The notes below the pieces were generated by a model that did not search any database, was not told the DNA's origin, and saw nothing but the letters and a program-made list of their open reading frames with translations. 42,385 nucleotides of DNA from Streptomyces sp. T39 (GTDB lineage: Bacteria > Actinomycetota > Actinomycetes > Streptomycetales > Streptomycetaceae): assembly GCF_008042045.1 (NCBI RefSeq), contig NZ_RDBP01000016.1:79307-121691 (forward strand), in the 5' to 3' direction. Position numbers and translations under genes: made by a program. Each line of letters opens with the position of its first letter. The first letter of the stretch is position 1. Below, piece after piece: positions 25,322-36,277 of the stretch.

Positions 25322-27802
25322 TCAGGCCGCGGACGTCCCCGGGGGGAACGCCTGCTCCGTCCAGATGGTTTTTCCGGACGGCGTGTAGCGGGTGCCCCAC
25401 CGGTTCACCAACTGGGCGACGATGAACAGCCCGCGTCCGCCCTCGTCGTCGACGGTGCTGTGCCGAAGGTGCGGCGAGGTGTGGCCCGCGTCGGCGACCT
25501 CGCACAGCAGCGTGCGGTCGCGAATCAGGCGCAGTTGGAGGGGGCCCTCCGCGTACCGCACGGCATTGGTGACGAGTTCGCTGACGACGAGTTCGCAGCT
25601 GAACGCGAGATCGGGCAGACCCCAGGCGTCGAGCCGGCCGGTGACGAGTTCGCGGGCCCGGCCCGCGGAGGCCGGTTCGGCGGGCAGGTCCCATGCGGCG
25701 ACCCGTTCCGCGTCCAGCGCCTTCGTGCGGACCAGCAGCAGCGCGGTGTCGTCCGGGGTGGTGCCCGGGGGCCGCAGTTCGGCCACCGCGCGGTCGCAGA
25801 GTTCCTCCAGGTCCGCCGTCGCCCGGCCGCCGAGCACGCAGCCGAGGGTGTCGAGGCCCTGATCGATGTCGCGGGAACGGGACTCGACCAGCCCGTCCGT
25901 GAACAGGGCCAGCAGACTGCCGACCGGGAGGTCGAACTCCATCGCCTCGAACGGCAGTCCCCCGAGCCCCAGCGGCGGCCCCGGGGGCAGTTCCGGGAAG
26001 GTGCGGCTGCCGTCGGGGTGCACGATCGCGGGCGGCAGATGGCCGGCCCGTGCCATGGTGCAGTGCCGCGAGACCGGGTCGTAGACGGCGTAGAGGCAGG
26101 TAGCGCCCGTGGTGACCTCGGGGTGGGGCCCGGCGGCCCCGCCCGTCCCCGCGGCGGCCCCGCCGGGCGGCACGGGTTGCGGATGGGTGTCGGGGGTGCG
26201 GCCGACCAGGTCGTCGAGGCGGGTCAGCAGCTCGTCGGGCGCCATGTCGAGCGTCGCGAGGGCCTCCACGGTCGTGCGCAGCCGTCCCATGGTGGCCGCC
26301 GCGGCGAGTCCGTGCCCGACGACGTCGCCGACGACGAGCCCGACCCGGGCACCGGAGAGCGGGATGACGTCGAACCAGTCGCCGCCCACTCCGGTGAGGT
26401 CGTCCGCGGGAAGGTACCGGTGGGCGACGTCGACCGCCGACTGGGGCGGGAGGTACTGGGGCAGCAGCTCCCGCTGGAGGGTGAGCGCGGCGGTGCGCTC
26501 CCCGGTGTAGCGGCGGGCGTTGTCGATGCCCAGGGCGGCGCGGGCGGTCAGTTCGTCGGCGAGCGCGACCTCGTCGCCGTCGAAGGTCCGGGGGCCGGCG
26601 GCGCGGCGGTAGCTGACGAGGCCCATCGTGGTGCCACCGCTGCGCAGGGGCACCACGAGGGTGGTGTCGTCGAGGACCCGGCCGCCGGAGGAGAGGCTGC
26701 GCAGCTGCGGCGAGCCGTCGGGGTACACCACGGCCTGCCCGTGCCCGGCGCGTTTCCCCGCCCCCGGTCCGGGGTGCTCCGCGGACCTCTCGGAGCGGGC
26801 GGCGACGCGGATCAGGTCCTGGGCCGCCGAGGGGCCGTGGAGGGGCTCGCCGCCCTCGACGGCGGCGCGCACCACGTCGACCGTGACCGAGTCGGCGAAG
26901 TCCGGCACGGCGACGTCCGCGATGGCCTGCGCGGTGGCGGGGACGTCCAGGGTGACGCCGATCCGCCGGCCGGCCTCGGCGAGCAGGGCGAGCCTGTTCT
27001 GCGCCTCGTGCCGGTCGGTGATGTCGAAGGCGTCCTCGCAGACGCCGAGGACGGTGCCGTCGTCGTCCTGGAGGCGGTAGTAGGAGCAGGACCACAGGTG
27101 GTCGCGCCGGGGGTCGCTGGGCAGTTTGGCGAGGAAGTGCAGGTCGAGGAAGGCCTCCCCGGAGTCGATGACCCGGCGCATGACCTCGTTGAGGGTGCGC
27201 GGCCCGCCCACCGTCCGGAAGACACCGTCGGGGTACAGCTGTTCGGCGGGTCTGCCCCGGTACTCGGCGAGGGGGCGTCCGACCTCGTGGTCGTGGGCGG
27301 CGTTGGCCCAGGTCAGCCGGAGGTCGGTGTCGTAGATCGCCAGCCCGAGCGGGGACTGGGTGGCCAGCCCGTGCAGCATCGCCTGCCGCGACCGGGCCTC
27401 CCGCGCGCGCTGCGCCTCCTCCATGACCAGGATCCTGGTCGCCCGGCCGCCGCCGGTCAGGGGGCACTCCAGGACGACGACGGGGATCCGCCGGCCGTCG
27501 GCATGGCGGGCGAACCGGGTGACACCGGCGTCCGGGCCGCCCGCGGCGTCGGCGGCGTCCGCGGGAGCCTCCAGGAAGGTGCCGGCGGGGCGCCCGGTGA
27601 CGTCCTCGGCCCGGTGGCCGAGGAGCGCCTCCGCGGCCGGGCTCCAGCCGATCACGACATCGGGCGCGGCGAGGACCGCCGTGGCCGCCACGGCGATGTC
27701 GAACGGGCCGCGCAGGTCGGCGCCGTCCGGCGCTGTCCACGCGGTCCGCCTCGTCTTCGCCGGCGCCCACGGGTTCACGGCGGCCGGCACGGCACGGTTC
27801 AT
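25322..27802 (-). CDS. PAS-PAS-GAF-SpoIIE phosphatase with C-terminal HATPase (anti-sigma kinase-like) domain
   Basis: 826 residues in five parts. A PAS domain (about 35-130) is followed by a second PAS (about 140-270, with CSYYRLQDDDGTVLGVCEDAFD), a GAF domain (about 285-460) and a PP2C-type SpoIIE phosphatase (about 480-690), with metal-binding GVGGDWFDVI and VVGDVVGHG plus the FTDGLVE segment. Last is a GHKL ATPase (about 720-820) with ELVVSELVTNAVRYA and DDEGGRGLFIV. Streptomyces uses many such proteins to control anti-sigma-factor antagonists. The ATG at 27802 follows GAGGGG very closely; an in-frame GTG at 27856 with AGGGG upstream is an alternative. The adjoining truncated paralogue encodes the same last two domains. 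Confidence 0.93.
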   Translation of the reverse strand: MNRAVPAAVNPWAPAKTRRTAWTAPDGADLRGPFDIAVAATAVLAAPDVVIGWSPAAEALLGHRAEDVTGRPAGTFLEAPADAADAAGGPDAGVTRFARHADGRRIPVVVLECPLTGGGRATRILVMEEAQRAREARSRQAMLHGLATQSPLGLAIYDTDLRLTWANAAHDHEVGRPLAEYRGRPAEQLYPDGVFRTVGGPRTLNEVMRRVIDSGEAFLDLHFLAKLPSDPRRDHLWSCSYYRLQDDDGTVLGVCEDAFDITDRHEAQNRLALLAEAGRRIGVTLDVPATAQAIADVAVPDFADSVTVDVVRAAVEGGEPLHGPSAAQDLIRVAARSERSAEHPGPGAGKRAGHGQAVVYPDGSPQLRSLSSGGRVLDDTTLVVPLRSGGTTMGLVSYRRAAGPRTFDGDEVALADELTARAALGIDNARRYTGERTAALTLQRELLPQYLPPQSAVDVAHRYLPADDLTGVGGDWFDVIPLSGARVGLVVGDVVGHGLAAAATMGRLRTTVEALATLDMAPDELLTRLDDLVGRTPDTHPQPVPPGGAAAGTGGAAGPHPEVTTGATCLYAVYDPVSRHCTMARAGHLPPAIVHPDGSRTFPELPPGPPLGLGGLPFEAMEFDLPVGSLLALFTDGLVESRSRDIDQGLDTLGCVLGGRATADLEELCDRAVAELRPPGTTPDDTALLLVRTKALDAERVAAWDLPAEPASAGRARELVTGRLDAWGLPDLAFSCELVVSELVTNAVRYAEGPLQLRLIRDRTLLCEVADAGHTSPHLRHSTVDDEGGRGLFIVAQLVNRWGTRYTPSGKTIWTEQAFPPGTSAA

Positions 27803-27920
27803 CCCCTCAAGAATCCGCCCGCCGGGCCGCCCCGCACAAGCCGGGCCGTGGCGCACCCGGCCCCTGCCGCAGGTCGCGGGGGTGCGCGGGGCTCGTCGCG
27901 AGGGCCGGGGGGCGGGCCGG

Positions 27921-28934
27921 TCAGGTGCCCGGAAGGGCCTGTTCCGCCCAGATCGTCTTGCCCGTGGGGCCGTACCGGGTGCCCCAGCACTCGGTGAGAC
28001 TGGCGACCAGGAGCAGTCCGCGGCCGCCCTCGTCGAAGATCCGTGCGCGGCGCAGGTGGGGGGCGGTGCTGCTGCCGTCGGACACCTCGCAGATCAGGGC
28101 GGAGTCGCGGATGAGGCGCAGCCGGATGGGGGCGCCGCCGTAGCGGATGGCGTTGGTGACGAGTTCGCTGACCACCAGCTCCGTGGTGAACACGGCGTCG
28201 TCCAGTCCCCACTGCACCAGCTGCGCGGCGACGTGCTTGCGGGCCTGCGCGACGACGGACGGGTCGGCGGGCAGCTCCCAGGACGCGTGGTGCACCGAGT
28301 CGAGGCGTCCGGCGCGGGCGAGCAGCAGCGCGATGTCGTCGTCCGGACGCTCGGGGAGCAGGGCCGCCATCACGGCGTCGCAGGTGTCCTCCAGCGAACC
28401 GGACGGACGGGCGAGGGTCTCCCGCAGCACGGCGAGGGCCGCGTCGATGTCCCGGCCCGGGGTCTCGATCAGGCCGTCCGTGTAGAGGGCCAGGATGCTG
28501 CGCTCCGGCACCTCGAACTCCACCGCCTCGAAGGGCAGGCCCCCCACGCCGAGCGGCGGGCCGCTCGGCAGGGTGATGTGGGAGGCCGTGCCGTCCGGGC
28601 GGACGAGGACCGGCTCGGGGTGCCCCGCGCGCGCCATCGAGCAGCGGCCGGAGACCGGGTCGTAGACGGCGTACAGACAGGTCGCGCCGGCGACGGACGA
28701 CCAGCCGCCCGGGTCGACCGACTCCTCCCGGTCCAGTTTGATCACCAGGTCGTCGAGCTGGGTGAGCAGTTCGTCGGGCGCCAGGTCCACGTCGGCCAGG
28801 GTGCGCACGGCGGTGCGCAGCCGGCCCATGGTCGCCGACGCCTGGACGCCGTGGCCGACGACGTCGCCGACGACCAGGGCGACCCGGGCGCCGGCGACGT
28901 CGCCGACGACCAGGGCGACCCGGGCGCCGGGCAC
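27921..28934 (-). pseudogene. SpoIIE phosphatase-HATPase gene lacking its 5' half
   Basis: About 337 residues remain, readable from a GTG at 28934. The SpoIIE metal-binding strand VVGDVVGHG, the LYTDGLIE segment and the whole HATPase (ELVVSELVTNAIRYG, DEGGRGLLLV) are intact and closely parallel the neighbouring full-length paralogue. The first metal-binding strand (VGGDWFD in the paralogue), and all PAS/GAF sequence, are missing. Upstream of [11 protein letters not shown] comes a second in-frame copy of the same 12 residues from a 36-bp tandem duplication, then unrelated sequence and the head of a PKS on the other strand. Without that aspartate the phosphatase should be dead, though the ATPase part could still fold. 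It may be a true deletion product or an assembly-join artefact. Confidence 0.75.
28859..28930. repeat. 36-bp perfect tandem duplication in the truncated SpoIIE gene
   Basis: 28859-28894 and 28895-28930 are identical and in frame, giving [12 protein letters not shown] followed by [12 protein letters not shown]. It lies at the upstream limit of recognisable phosphatase sequence. Confidence 0.95.
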
Positions 28935-28937
28935 CCA

Positions 28938-29164
28938 CGGGCGGCGCGGGTGCGTCGGGGGCGGCGGCCGTGCCGGGGACCTGCTCCAGGGGGCGTTCGC
29001 CGCCCGTGGGTGCGGTGGTAGCCGGCGCCGTGGGCGCCGGGTTCCCGCCGTCGGCGTCCGGCGAGAGGGGCCGCACCGCGGAGCCCTCGCCCCCGGCGGA
29101 CGTGCGGGCGGCCGCCGGCACGGTGTGGCTCGCGCCGCCGCCCCCGACGCACCCGCGCCGCCCG
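28938..29164. repeat. 31-bp perfect inverted repeat at the SpoIIE/PKS junction
   Basis: Arms 28938-28968 and 29134-29164 are perfect reverse complements separated by 165 bp. The right arm encodes the start of the PKS KS-AT linker ([10 protein letters not shown]). The left arm reads the same residues on the minus strand, with LEQVPGT just upstream, which resembles the usual end of a KS domain. Confidence 0.95.
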
Positions 29165-32100
29165 CCCCCACGGTCCCCGTGACCGTGTCCGCGCGCAGCC
29201 CGCGGGCCCTGCGGGCCCAGGCCCGCCGGCTGCACGCACGGGTGCGGGACGACGCCGCGCTGCGCCCCGTGGACGTCGGCCACTCGGCCTTCACCACCAG
29301 GTCGTCCCTGAAGAACCGCGGCGTCGTCCTGGCCGCCGACCGCGACGAACTGCTCGACGGTCTCGCCGCGCTGGCCGACGGCACGCCGTCGGCCCGGGTC
29401 GTCACCGGCACCGCCGCCGAGGGCGGCCGCGTGGTCTGGGTGTTCTCCGGCCAGGGCGCGCACTGGGTCGGCATGGCACAGGGCCTGTGGGAGACGAACG
29501 ACGTCTTCGCCGCCCGCATGGACGAGTGCGAGCACCTGCTGCGCGAGTACGGCGGCTTCTCGCTGCGCGAGGTGCTCGGCGACGAGGCCGCGCTGCGGCG
29601 GATGGACGTCGTGCAGCCCGCCCTGTTCGCGGTCATGGTCTCGCTGGCCGAGGTCTGGCGGGCGGCGGGCGTGGCGCCCGACGCCGTCATCGGCCACTCG
29701 CAGGGCGAGATCGCCGCGGCGACCGCAGCCGGGATCCTCTCGCTGGCCGACGGCGTGCGCCTGATCGTCTCCCGTGCCCGGGTCATCACCGAGAAGCTGT
29801 CGGGCCGCGGTCTGATGGCCGTCCTCGATCTGCCCGCCGACCAGGTGGACCGGCCCGGGGTCGCGGTCGGAGCGGTCAACTCGCCCGGCACCGTGGTGAT
29901 ATCCGGCGACCCCGACGGGGTCCGCGCGGCCGTCGAGGACTGCCGTGCCAGGGACATCCGCGCCCGGATCGTCCCCGTCGACTACGCCTCCCACTGCGAG
30001 CACGTCGAGTCGATCCGCGACGAGGTCCTCGCCGGCGTCGCCGGCGCGGCGACGCGGGACACCGGTGTCGCCTTCTACTCCACCGTGGTCGCGGGCCGGG
30101 TCGACCCCTCGGCCCTCGACGCCGAGTACTGGTACCGCAACCTGCGCGAGCCGGTGCGCTTCGCCGACACCGTCCAGGCGCTGACCGCCGACGGGTACGG
30201 CGTGTTCGTCGAGGTCAGCCCGCATCCGGTGCTGACCATGCACATCGCGGCCACGGTCGGGTCGGCGATCGTGCAGCCCACGCTGCGCCGTGACGAGGAC
30301 GAGGCCCGGCGACTGATGCTGTCCATGGCCGAGCTCCACAGCCGGGGCGTCGACGTGGACTGGCGGGGCCACTTCCCTGGCGCCCGGCGCGTGGCGCTGC
30401 CCGCGTACGCCTTCCAGCGCGAGACCCACTGGGTCGGCACGGCCGGTGCGGGGACGGCCCCGGTGCCGGCCGGCGCGCCCGTCCCGGCGTCCGCCGCCCC
30501 GGCCGCCGCGCGGTCGTCCGCTCCCGTGTCCGGCACGACCGAGCGGGACCTGTGGACGCTGGTCCGCGGCGAGGCGGCGGTGGTGCTCGGCCACTCCGAC
30601 GCCGAACGGATCGGCGCGGACAGCACCTTCAAGGAGCTGGGCTTCGACTCGGTGACCGTGGTCCAGCTCCGCGACCGGCTCAACGCGGCGACCGGCCTGG
30701 AGATGCCCGCCTCGCTGGCCTACGACCACCCGACACCCGCCGCCGTCGTGCGGCATCTCGGCGAGCGGCTCCTCGGCCCCGCGGACGGCACGGCGGCCCG
30801 GGAGCAGACGGCGCCCGCACCGGCCGACGACGAGCCGATCGCGATCGTGGGCATGAGCTGCCGGCTGCCGGGCGGGGTGACCACCCCCGAGGACCTGTGG
30901 CGGCTGGTCGCCGACGGCGTCGACGCGATCACCGGCTTCCCCGAGGACCGGGGCTGGCGCACCGACGCGGACGCCGGTTTCCTCCCCGCCGGCGGATTCC
31001 TCGACGGCGCGGCCGACTTCGACGCGGGCTTCTTCCGCATCAGCCCGCGCGAGGCCCTCGCCATGGACCCGCAGCAGCGGCTCGCCCTGGAGGCGGTCTG
31101 GGAGGCGCTGGAGCACGCGGGCCAGGATCCGGCCGCCCTCCGCCGCACCGGCACCGCCGTGTTCATGGGCGCCATGGCCCAGGACTACCTGCCCCGTCTC
31201 CAGGACGTCCCGGAGAACCTCGCCGGGCACGCGCTCACCGGCGGGTCCGGCAGCGTGGTGTCCGGACGCATCGCGTACTCCCTCGGCCTGGAGGGGCCCG
31301 CGGTCACCGTCGACACGGCCTGCTCCTCCTCGCTGGTCGCCGTGCATCTGGCCGCCCAGTCGCTGCGGTCGGGGGACAGCTCCCTCGCCCTCGCGGGCGG
31401 TGTGACCGTGATGTCCACCCCCGGCATGTTCACCGAGTTCGCCCGGCAGGGCGGCCTCGCGTCGGACGGCCGGTGCAAGGCGTTCTCCGACGAGGCCGAC
31501 GGCACCGGCTGGTCGGAGGGTGTCGGCGTGCTGGTGCTGGAGCGGCTGTCGGACGCGCGCCGCAACGGCCGCCGCGTCCTCGCCGTGCTGCGCGGCAGCG
31601 CGATCAACCAGGACGGCGGCAGCAACGGCCTCACCGCGCCCAACGGCCCCTCCCAGGAACGCGTCATCCAGCAGGCCCTCGCCGCCGCCGGTCTCTCCCC
31701 GGACGCGGTGGACGCGGTCGAGGCGCACGGCACCGGCACCGGCCTCGGCGACCCGATCGAGGCCCAGGCACTGCTCTCCGTCTACGGGCAGGACCGCGAG
31801 GACCCGCTGTGGCTGGGGTCGCTCAAGTCCAACATCGGGCACACCCAGGCGGCAGCCGGTGTCGCCGGCATGATCAAGATGATCATGGCGATGCGCGAGA
31901 ACGTGCTCCCGAGGACGCTGCACGCCGAGCAGCCCTCGCGCCGGGTCGACTGGTCGTCGGGCGCCGTACGGCTGCTGGACGAGCGGCGCGACTGGCCGTC
32001 CCGGCCGGACCGCCCCCGCCGCGCGGGCGTCTCGTCCTTCGGCATCAGCGGCACCAACGCGCATGTGATCATCGAGCAGGGCGACCTCCCGGAGCCCGCC

Positions 32101-35100
32101 GCGCCCGACGCGGCCCCGCCCCGCGGCGCCCTGGTGTGGCCGGTCTCGGCCCACAGCGCCAAGGCCCTCGCCGCGCAGGCCCGCAAGCTGGCCGCAACCC
32201 TGACGGCCCCCGGCACCGACGCCACCCACGCCGGGACCGCGCTCGACGCCGGCACCGACGCCATCCACGCCGGGACCGCGCTCGACGCCGGCACCGGCGC
32301 CACCGCGTCCGAGGCCCCCGGCACCACCCCCGAGGCCGAGGCCTCCGCTTCCGCGCCGGCCCCCGAGGCGACCGCCCCCGCGGCGACGGCGGCCGGCCCC
32401 GAGGCGGCATCCCGCGCCGCCGGGGTCGCCGTGGCGCTGGCCACGGGCCGCACCGCCTTCGACCACCGCGCGGTGGTCGTCGGCGCGGACGGCCAGGACC
32501 TCCTCGCCGGGCTGGAGGCGCTCGCCGACGGGCGCAGGGACGCCGCCGTGGTGACCGGCCATGCCCCGGTCGCACCCGGTGTCGGCGTGCTCTTCTCCGG
32601 GCAGGGCAGCCAGCGCCTGGGCATGGGACGCGAACTGAGCGCCGCCTTCCCGGTGTTCGCCGCCGCCTGGCGCGAGGTCTGCGACGCGCTCGACCCCCTG
32701 CTGGAACACCGGATCGACGACGTGGTCGCGGCCGAGCCCGGTTCGGCGTCCGCCGCCCTGCTCGACGGCACCGCGACGACGCAGCCCGCGCTCTTCGCCT
32801 TCGAGGTGGCCGCCTACCGGCTGCTGACCTCCCTCGGCGTGGAGCCCTCGGTGCTCGTCGGCCACTCCATCGGCGAACTCGCCGCCGCCCATGTCGCCGG
32901 GGTGTTCTCCCTGGACGACGCCGCACGGCTGGTCGCCGCGCGCGGGCGGCTGATGGGCGCGCTGCCGCCCGGCGGGGCCATGGTGGCCGTGCAGGCCGGC
33001 GAGGACGAGGTCCGGGCCGCACTGGCCGGACACGAGCACGCCGCCTCCGTCGCCGCCGTGAACGGCCCGGCCGCCGTGGTGGTCTCCGGCGACGAGGACG
33101 TCGTCGAGGAGATCGCGGCGTCCCTCGCGGCCGAGGGACGCAAGACGAGCCGGCTGAGGGTCTCGCACGCCTTCCACTCGCCCCTGATGGACCCCATGCT
33201 GGAGGAGTTCCGGCAGGTCGCCGAGTCGGTCGCCTACGCCCCGGCACGCATCGCGGTCGTGTCGGACGTGACCGGCGCCGTCGCCGAGCCGGGGGAGCTG
33301 GAGAACCCCGAGTACTGGGTGCGGCACGTCCGCGAGGCCGTGCGCTTCGCCGACGGCGTCGTCGCCGCCGTCAAGGCCGGCGCCGGCGCGCTGGTCGAGG
33401 TCGGCCCGGACGGCGTGCTGTCCGCGATGGCGGGCGACACCCTCGCCGACACCGGTGCGACGGCGGTCCCCCTGGTCCGCAAGGGCCGTCCGGAGTCCCG
33501 TTCGGCGGCCGAGGCCCTGGCCCGTCTGCACGTCGCAGGTGTCCCGGTCGACTGGCGGGCCTACCTGGAGGCCGTCGGCGTGACCGCCGCCCCCGCCGCC
33601 CTGCCCACCTACGCCTTCGACCACCAGCGCTACTGGGCACGGCAGGCCGAGCCCGGGAGCGACGTCGCGGGCGCCGGACTGGACCCGGTCGCCCACCCCT
33701 TCCTCTCCGCCCTGACCGAACTCGCCGCCGGCGATCAGACGGTGTTCAGCGGACGGATCGACCCGGCCGCCGATTCCTGGCTCGCCGACCACGCGATCTT
33801 CGGCACCACCGTCTTCCCCGGCGCCGCCCTGGTCGAGACCGCACTGCACGCCGCCGGGGCCGCCGGCTGCCCCACGGTCGAGGAGCTGACCCTGCACGCG
33901 CCGCTGACGTTCGCCGACGGCGCCGTCCGGTTCCAGGTCGTCGTCGGCGCCACCGAGAAGGGCGGGCGGCGCCCCGTCGAGGTGTACTCCCGGCCGGAGT
34001 CCGCCCCCGCCGGCGCGTGGACCCGGCACGCCGCCGGACACGCCGTCCCGCGTCCCGTCGCACCGCCCGCCGCCGCGGAACAGTGGCCGCCGCGGGACGC
34101 CGTCCCGGTCGACCTCCCCGCGCTCTACCCGGAACTGGCCGGCCGCGGCTACGGCTACGGTCCCGCCTTCCAGGGGCTGCGCTCGCTGTGGCGCCTCGGG
34201 GACGAGATGTTCGCGGAGGTCCTGCTGCCCGACCACGTCCCGCACGCCACGGACGGGTTCGCCGTCCACCCGGCCCTGCTGGACGCCGCGCTGCACCCCG
34301 TGCTCACGCTGGTGACGTCGGACGACGCGGACCGGGCGATGCTGCCGTACGCCTGGTCGCACGTCTCCTGCCACGCGCCCGGCAGGGGTCTGCTGCGGGT
34401 CCGCGTCGCCCGGATCGGGGCCGCCGAGGTCTCGGTGGCGGTCACCGCCGCCGACGGCACCCCGGTCCTGACCGTCGAGTCGCTGGCCCTGATGCCCGCG
34501 TCGGCCGGCCGGCTGGCCGGCGGTTCCGCCGCCGACTCCCTGTTCACGGTGCGCTGGTCGCCGGTGGACGCCGGTGAGCACCGGGCCGCCGAGGGCGACG
34601 GGCCCGCCGACGTCGTGCACCTCGACGCGGGCCCGGGCGACGCCCCCGAGGCGGCACGGGCGAGCGCCCGCGAGGCGCTCGCACTGGTCCAGCGGCGCCT
34701 GGCGGACCACCACGACCGGCCCCTGGTCCTGGTGACCAGGAACGCGGTCTCCGTCCTGCCCGGCGAGACACCGGACCTGGCCCTCGCCCCGGTGTGGGGC
34801 CTGGTGCGCTCCGCCCAGGGCGAGCACGCCGGCCAGTTCGTCCTCGTCGACACCGACGGCAGCGAGGAGTCGCTGCGCGCCCTTCGGACCCTGGACGTCC
34901 GCGTACCCGAACTCGCCCTCCGTCACGGCCGTGCCTACGCCCCGGGGCTGATCCCGGTGCCCGCCCCGTCCGCCCCGCGCACGGCCTTCGACCCGGACGG
35001 CACGGTACTGCTCACCGGCGCCACCGGAGGACTGGGGGCCCTGCTCGCCCGGCACCTGGTCACCGAGCACGGGGTGCGCAGGCTGCTGCTGCTCAGCCGC

Positions 35101-36234
35101 TCCGGCGCGGCCGGCCCCGCCGCCGAACTCACCGCGCTCGGCGCCGAGGTCACGCACGCGGCCTGCGACGTCTCCGACCGGGACGCGCTGGCCCGTCAGC
35201 TGGCGCTCGTCCCGCAGGACGCGCCGCTCACCGCGGTCGTCCACATGGCCGGCGTGCTGGACGACACGACCGTCGAGTCGCTGACCGGGGAGCGCATCGA
35301 CCGGGTGTTCGCGCCCAAGGCCGACGCCGCCTGGCATCTGCACGAGCTGACCGAGCACATGGACCTGTCGGCCTTCGTGCTGTACTCGTCGGTCGTCGGA
35401 GTGATCGGCAACGCCGGCCAGGCCAACTACGCGGCCGCCAACGTCTTCCTGGACGCGCTGGCCGAGCACCGCACCGCCGCGGGCCTGCCCGGACTCTCGC
35501 TGGCCTGGGGCCCGTGGGAGATCGGCATGGCGAGCACGCTCGGCCAGGCCGACCTGGCGCGCTTCCGCCGCCACGGCATGGCGCCGCTCGCCGCGGAGAA
35601 GGGCACCGCCCTGTTCGACGCCGCACTCGCCGCGGACGAGACGCTCCAGCTGCCGCTGGAGATCGACCGGTCGTCCCTGTGGCAGGACACCGTGCCCGCC
35701 CTGCTGCGCACGCTGGTCCGGCCCGTCCGGGCCGCCGTGCCCGCCGGGCCCCCGGCCGCCGCCGCCTCCGCCGCGGCGGAGGAGGAGGACGGTCTGTCCC
35801 CGATGGCGCGGCGGCTGGCCGCCCTCGAACCGGAGGAGCAGCGCGAGGAACTGGTGGCACTCCTGCTGGAGACGGCGGCCACGGTGCTCGGCTACCCGTC
35901 CGCCGACGACATCGACGCCGACATGTCCTTCCAGGAGATCGGGTTCGACTCCCTCAGCGGTGTCGAGTTCCGCAACCAGGTGAAGCAGGACACCGGTGTG
36001 CACGTCCCGGCGACGGTGATCTACAACTACCCGACCCCCGCAGCGCTGGCCGAACGCCTGCGCGAACTGCTGTTCCCCGAGCCGGAGTCCGCGCAGGACG
36101 CGGACGGGGCCGCCGGCCCGCCCGACGGCGGGGCCGGGACCGCCGGCCCGGACGGGACCGGCCAGGCGGACGAGATCGACGAGATCGACGAACTGGACAT
36201 CGAGGCACTCGTGCAGCGGGCGATCTCCGAATGA
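29125..36234 (+). CDS. Modular type I polyketide synthase, AT-ACP-KS-AT-DH-KR-ACP, probably 5'-truncated
   Basis: 2369 residues from a GTG at 29125 that has no ribosome binding site. The start is therefore doubtful; recognisable PKS sequence begins in a KS-AT linker at about 29161. AT1 has GHSQG (S192) and YASH (287-290), predicting methylmalonyl-CoA. ACP1 carries the phosphopantetheine serine S509. KS has DTACSSS (C733) plus EAHGTGTG and the [10 protein letters not shown] lysine-less motif region, and looks active. AT2 has GHSIG (S1248) and HAFH (1348-1351), predicting malonyl-CoA. DH has H1556 in HxxxGxxxxP and D1720. KR has TGATGGLG (from 1964), LDD (2045-2047, B-type) and Y2102. ACP2 serine is S2276. 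The acidic C-terminus ([18 protein letters not shown]) is a docking domain, so the chain passes to another subunit. There is no thioesterase. It either primes as a loading AT-ACP or has lost an upstream KS. Confidence 0.93.
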   Translation: MARAAAPDAPAPPAPTVPVTVSARSPRALRAQARRLHARVRDDAALRPVDVGHSAFTTRSSLKNRGVVLAADRDELLDGLAALADGTPSARVVTGTAAEGGRVVWVFSGQGAHWVGMAQGLWETNDVFAARMDECEHLLREYGGFSLREVLGDEAALRRMDVVQPALFAVMVSLAEVWRAAGVAPDAVIGHSQGEIAAATAAGILSLADGVRLIVSRARVITEKLSGRGLMAVLDLPADQVDRPGVAVGAVNSPGTVVISGDPDGVRAAVEDCRARDIRARIVPVDYASHCEHVESIRDEVLAGVAGAATRDTGVAFYSTVVAGRVDPSALDAEYWYRNLREPVRFADTVQALTADGYGVFVEVSPHPVLTMHIAATVGSAIVQPTLRRDEDEARRLMLSMAELHSRGVDVDWRGHFPGARRVALPAYAFQRETHWVGTAGAGTAPVPAGAPVPASAAPAAARSSAPVSGTTERDLWTLVRGEAAVVLGHSDAERIGADSTFKELGFDSVTVVQLRDRLNAATGLEMPASLAYDHPTPAAVVRHLGERLLGPADGTAAREQTAPAPADDEPIAIVGMSCRLPGGVTTPEDLWRLVADGVDAITGFPEDRGWRTDADAGFLPAGGFLDGAADFDAGFFRISPREALAMDPQQRLALEAVWEALEHAGQDPAALRRTGTAVFMGAMAQDYLPRLQDVPENLAGHALTGGSGSVVSGRIAYSLGLEGPAVTVDTACSSSLVAVHLAAQSLRSGDSSLALAGGVTVMSTPGMFTEFARQGGLASDGRCKAFSDEADGTGWSEGVGVLVLERLSDARRNGRRVLAVLRGSAINQDGGSNGLTAPNGPSQERVIQQALAAAGLSPDAVDAVEAHGTGTGLGDPIEAQALLSVYGQDREDPLWLGSLKSNIGHTQAAAGVAGMIKMIMAMRENVLPRTLHAEQPSRRVDWSSGAVRLLDERRDWPSRPDRPRRAGVSSFGISGTNAHVIIEQGDLPEPAAPDAAPPRGALVWPVSAHSAKALAAQARKLAATLTAPGTDATHAGTALDAGTDAIHAGTALDAGTGATASEAPGTTPEAEASASAPAPEATAPAATAAGPEAASRAAGVAVALATGRTAFDHRAVVVGADGQDLLAGLEALADGRRDAAVVTGHAPVAPGVGVLFSGQGSQRLGMGRELSAAFPVFAAAWREVCDALDPLLEHRIDDVVAAEPGSASAALLDGTATTQPALFAFEVAAYRLLTSLGVEPSVLVGHSIGELAAAHVAGVFSLDDAARLVAARGRLMGALPPGGAMVAVQAGEDEVRAALAGHEHAASVAAVNGPAAVVVSGDEDVVEEIAASLAAEGRKTSRLRVSHAFHSPLMDPMLEEFRQVAESVAYAPARIAVVSDVTGAVAEPGELENPEYWVRHVREAVRFADGVVAAVKAGAGALVEVGPDGVLSAMAGDTLADTGATAVPLVRKGRPESRSAAEALARLHVAGVPVDWRAYLEAVGVTAAPAALPTYAFDHQRYWARQAEPGSDVAGAGLDPVAHPFLSALTELAAGDQTVFSGRIDPAADSWLADHAIFGTTVFPGAALVETALHAAGAAGCPTVEELTLHAPLTFADGAVRFQVVVGATEKGGRRPVEVYSRPESAPAGAWTRHAAGHAVPRPVAPPAAAEQWPPRDAVPVDLPALYPELAGRGYGYGPAFQGLRSLWRLGDEMFAEVLLPDHVPHATDGFAVHPALLDAALHPVLTLVTSDDADRAMLPYAWSHVSCHAPGRGLLRVRVARIGAAEVSVAVTAADGTPVLTVESLALMPASAGRLAGGSAADSLFTVRWSPVDAGEHRAAEGDGPADVVHLDAGPGDAPEAARASAREALALVQRRLADHHDRPLVLVTRNAVSVLPGETPDLALAPVWGLVRSAQGEHAGQFVLVDTDGSEESLRALRTLDVRVPELALRHGRAYAPGLIPVPAPSAPRTAFDPDGTVLLTGATGGLGALLARHLVTEHGVRRLLLLSRSGAAGPAAELTALGAEVTHAACDVSDRDALARQLALVPQDAPLTAVVHMAGVLDDTTVESLTGERIDRVFAPKADAAWHLHELTEHMDLSAFVLYSSVVGVIGNAGQANYAAANVFLDALAEHRTAAGLPGLSLAWGPWEIGMASTLGQADLARFRRHGMAPLAAEKGTALFDAALAADETLQLPLEIDRSSLWQDTVPALLRTLVRPVRAAVPAGPPAAAASAAAEEEDGLSPMARRLAALEPEEQREELVALLLETAATVLGYPSADDIDADMSFQEIGFDSLSGVEFRNQVKQDTGVHVPATVIYNYPTPAALAERLRELLFPEPESAQDADGAAGPPDGGAGTAGPDGTGQADEIDEIDELDIEALVQRAISE
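32212..32304 (+). repeat. 39-bp tandem repeat in the KS-AT linker of the PKS
   Basis: Two 39-bp units (32212-32250, 32251-32289; one base difference seen, ACC/ATC) and a third partial unit encode [13 protein letters not shown] repeats. They sit inside an Ala/Thr/Pro-rich insertion of roughly 60-75 residues in the normally compact linker domain. Confidence 0.85.
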
Positions 36235-36277
36235 GCAGCCCGTGCCCCCGGGTGACCGACGTGGAAGTGGTGGAGTG

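Noticed and set aside
28938..29164. 31-bp inverted repeats considered as a phase-variable invertible promoter
   Set aside because: No recombinase gene is in the window, no promoter is visible in the 165-bp spacer, and the arms are explained by PKS linker coding sequence. The rearrangement or misjoin explanation is simpler.
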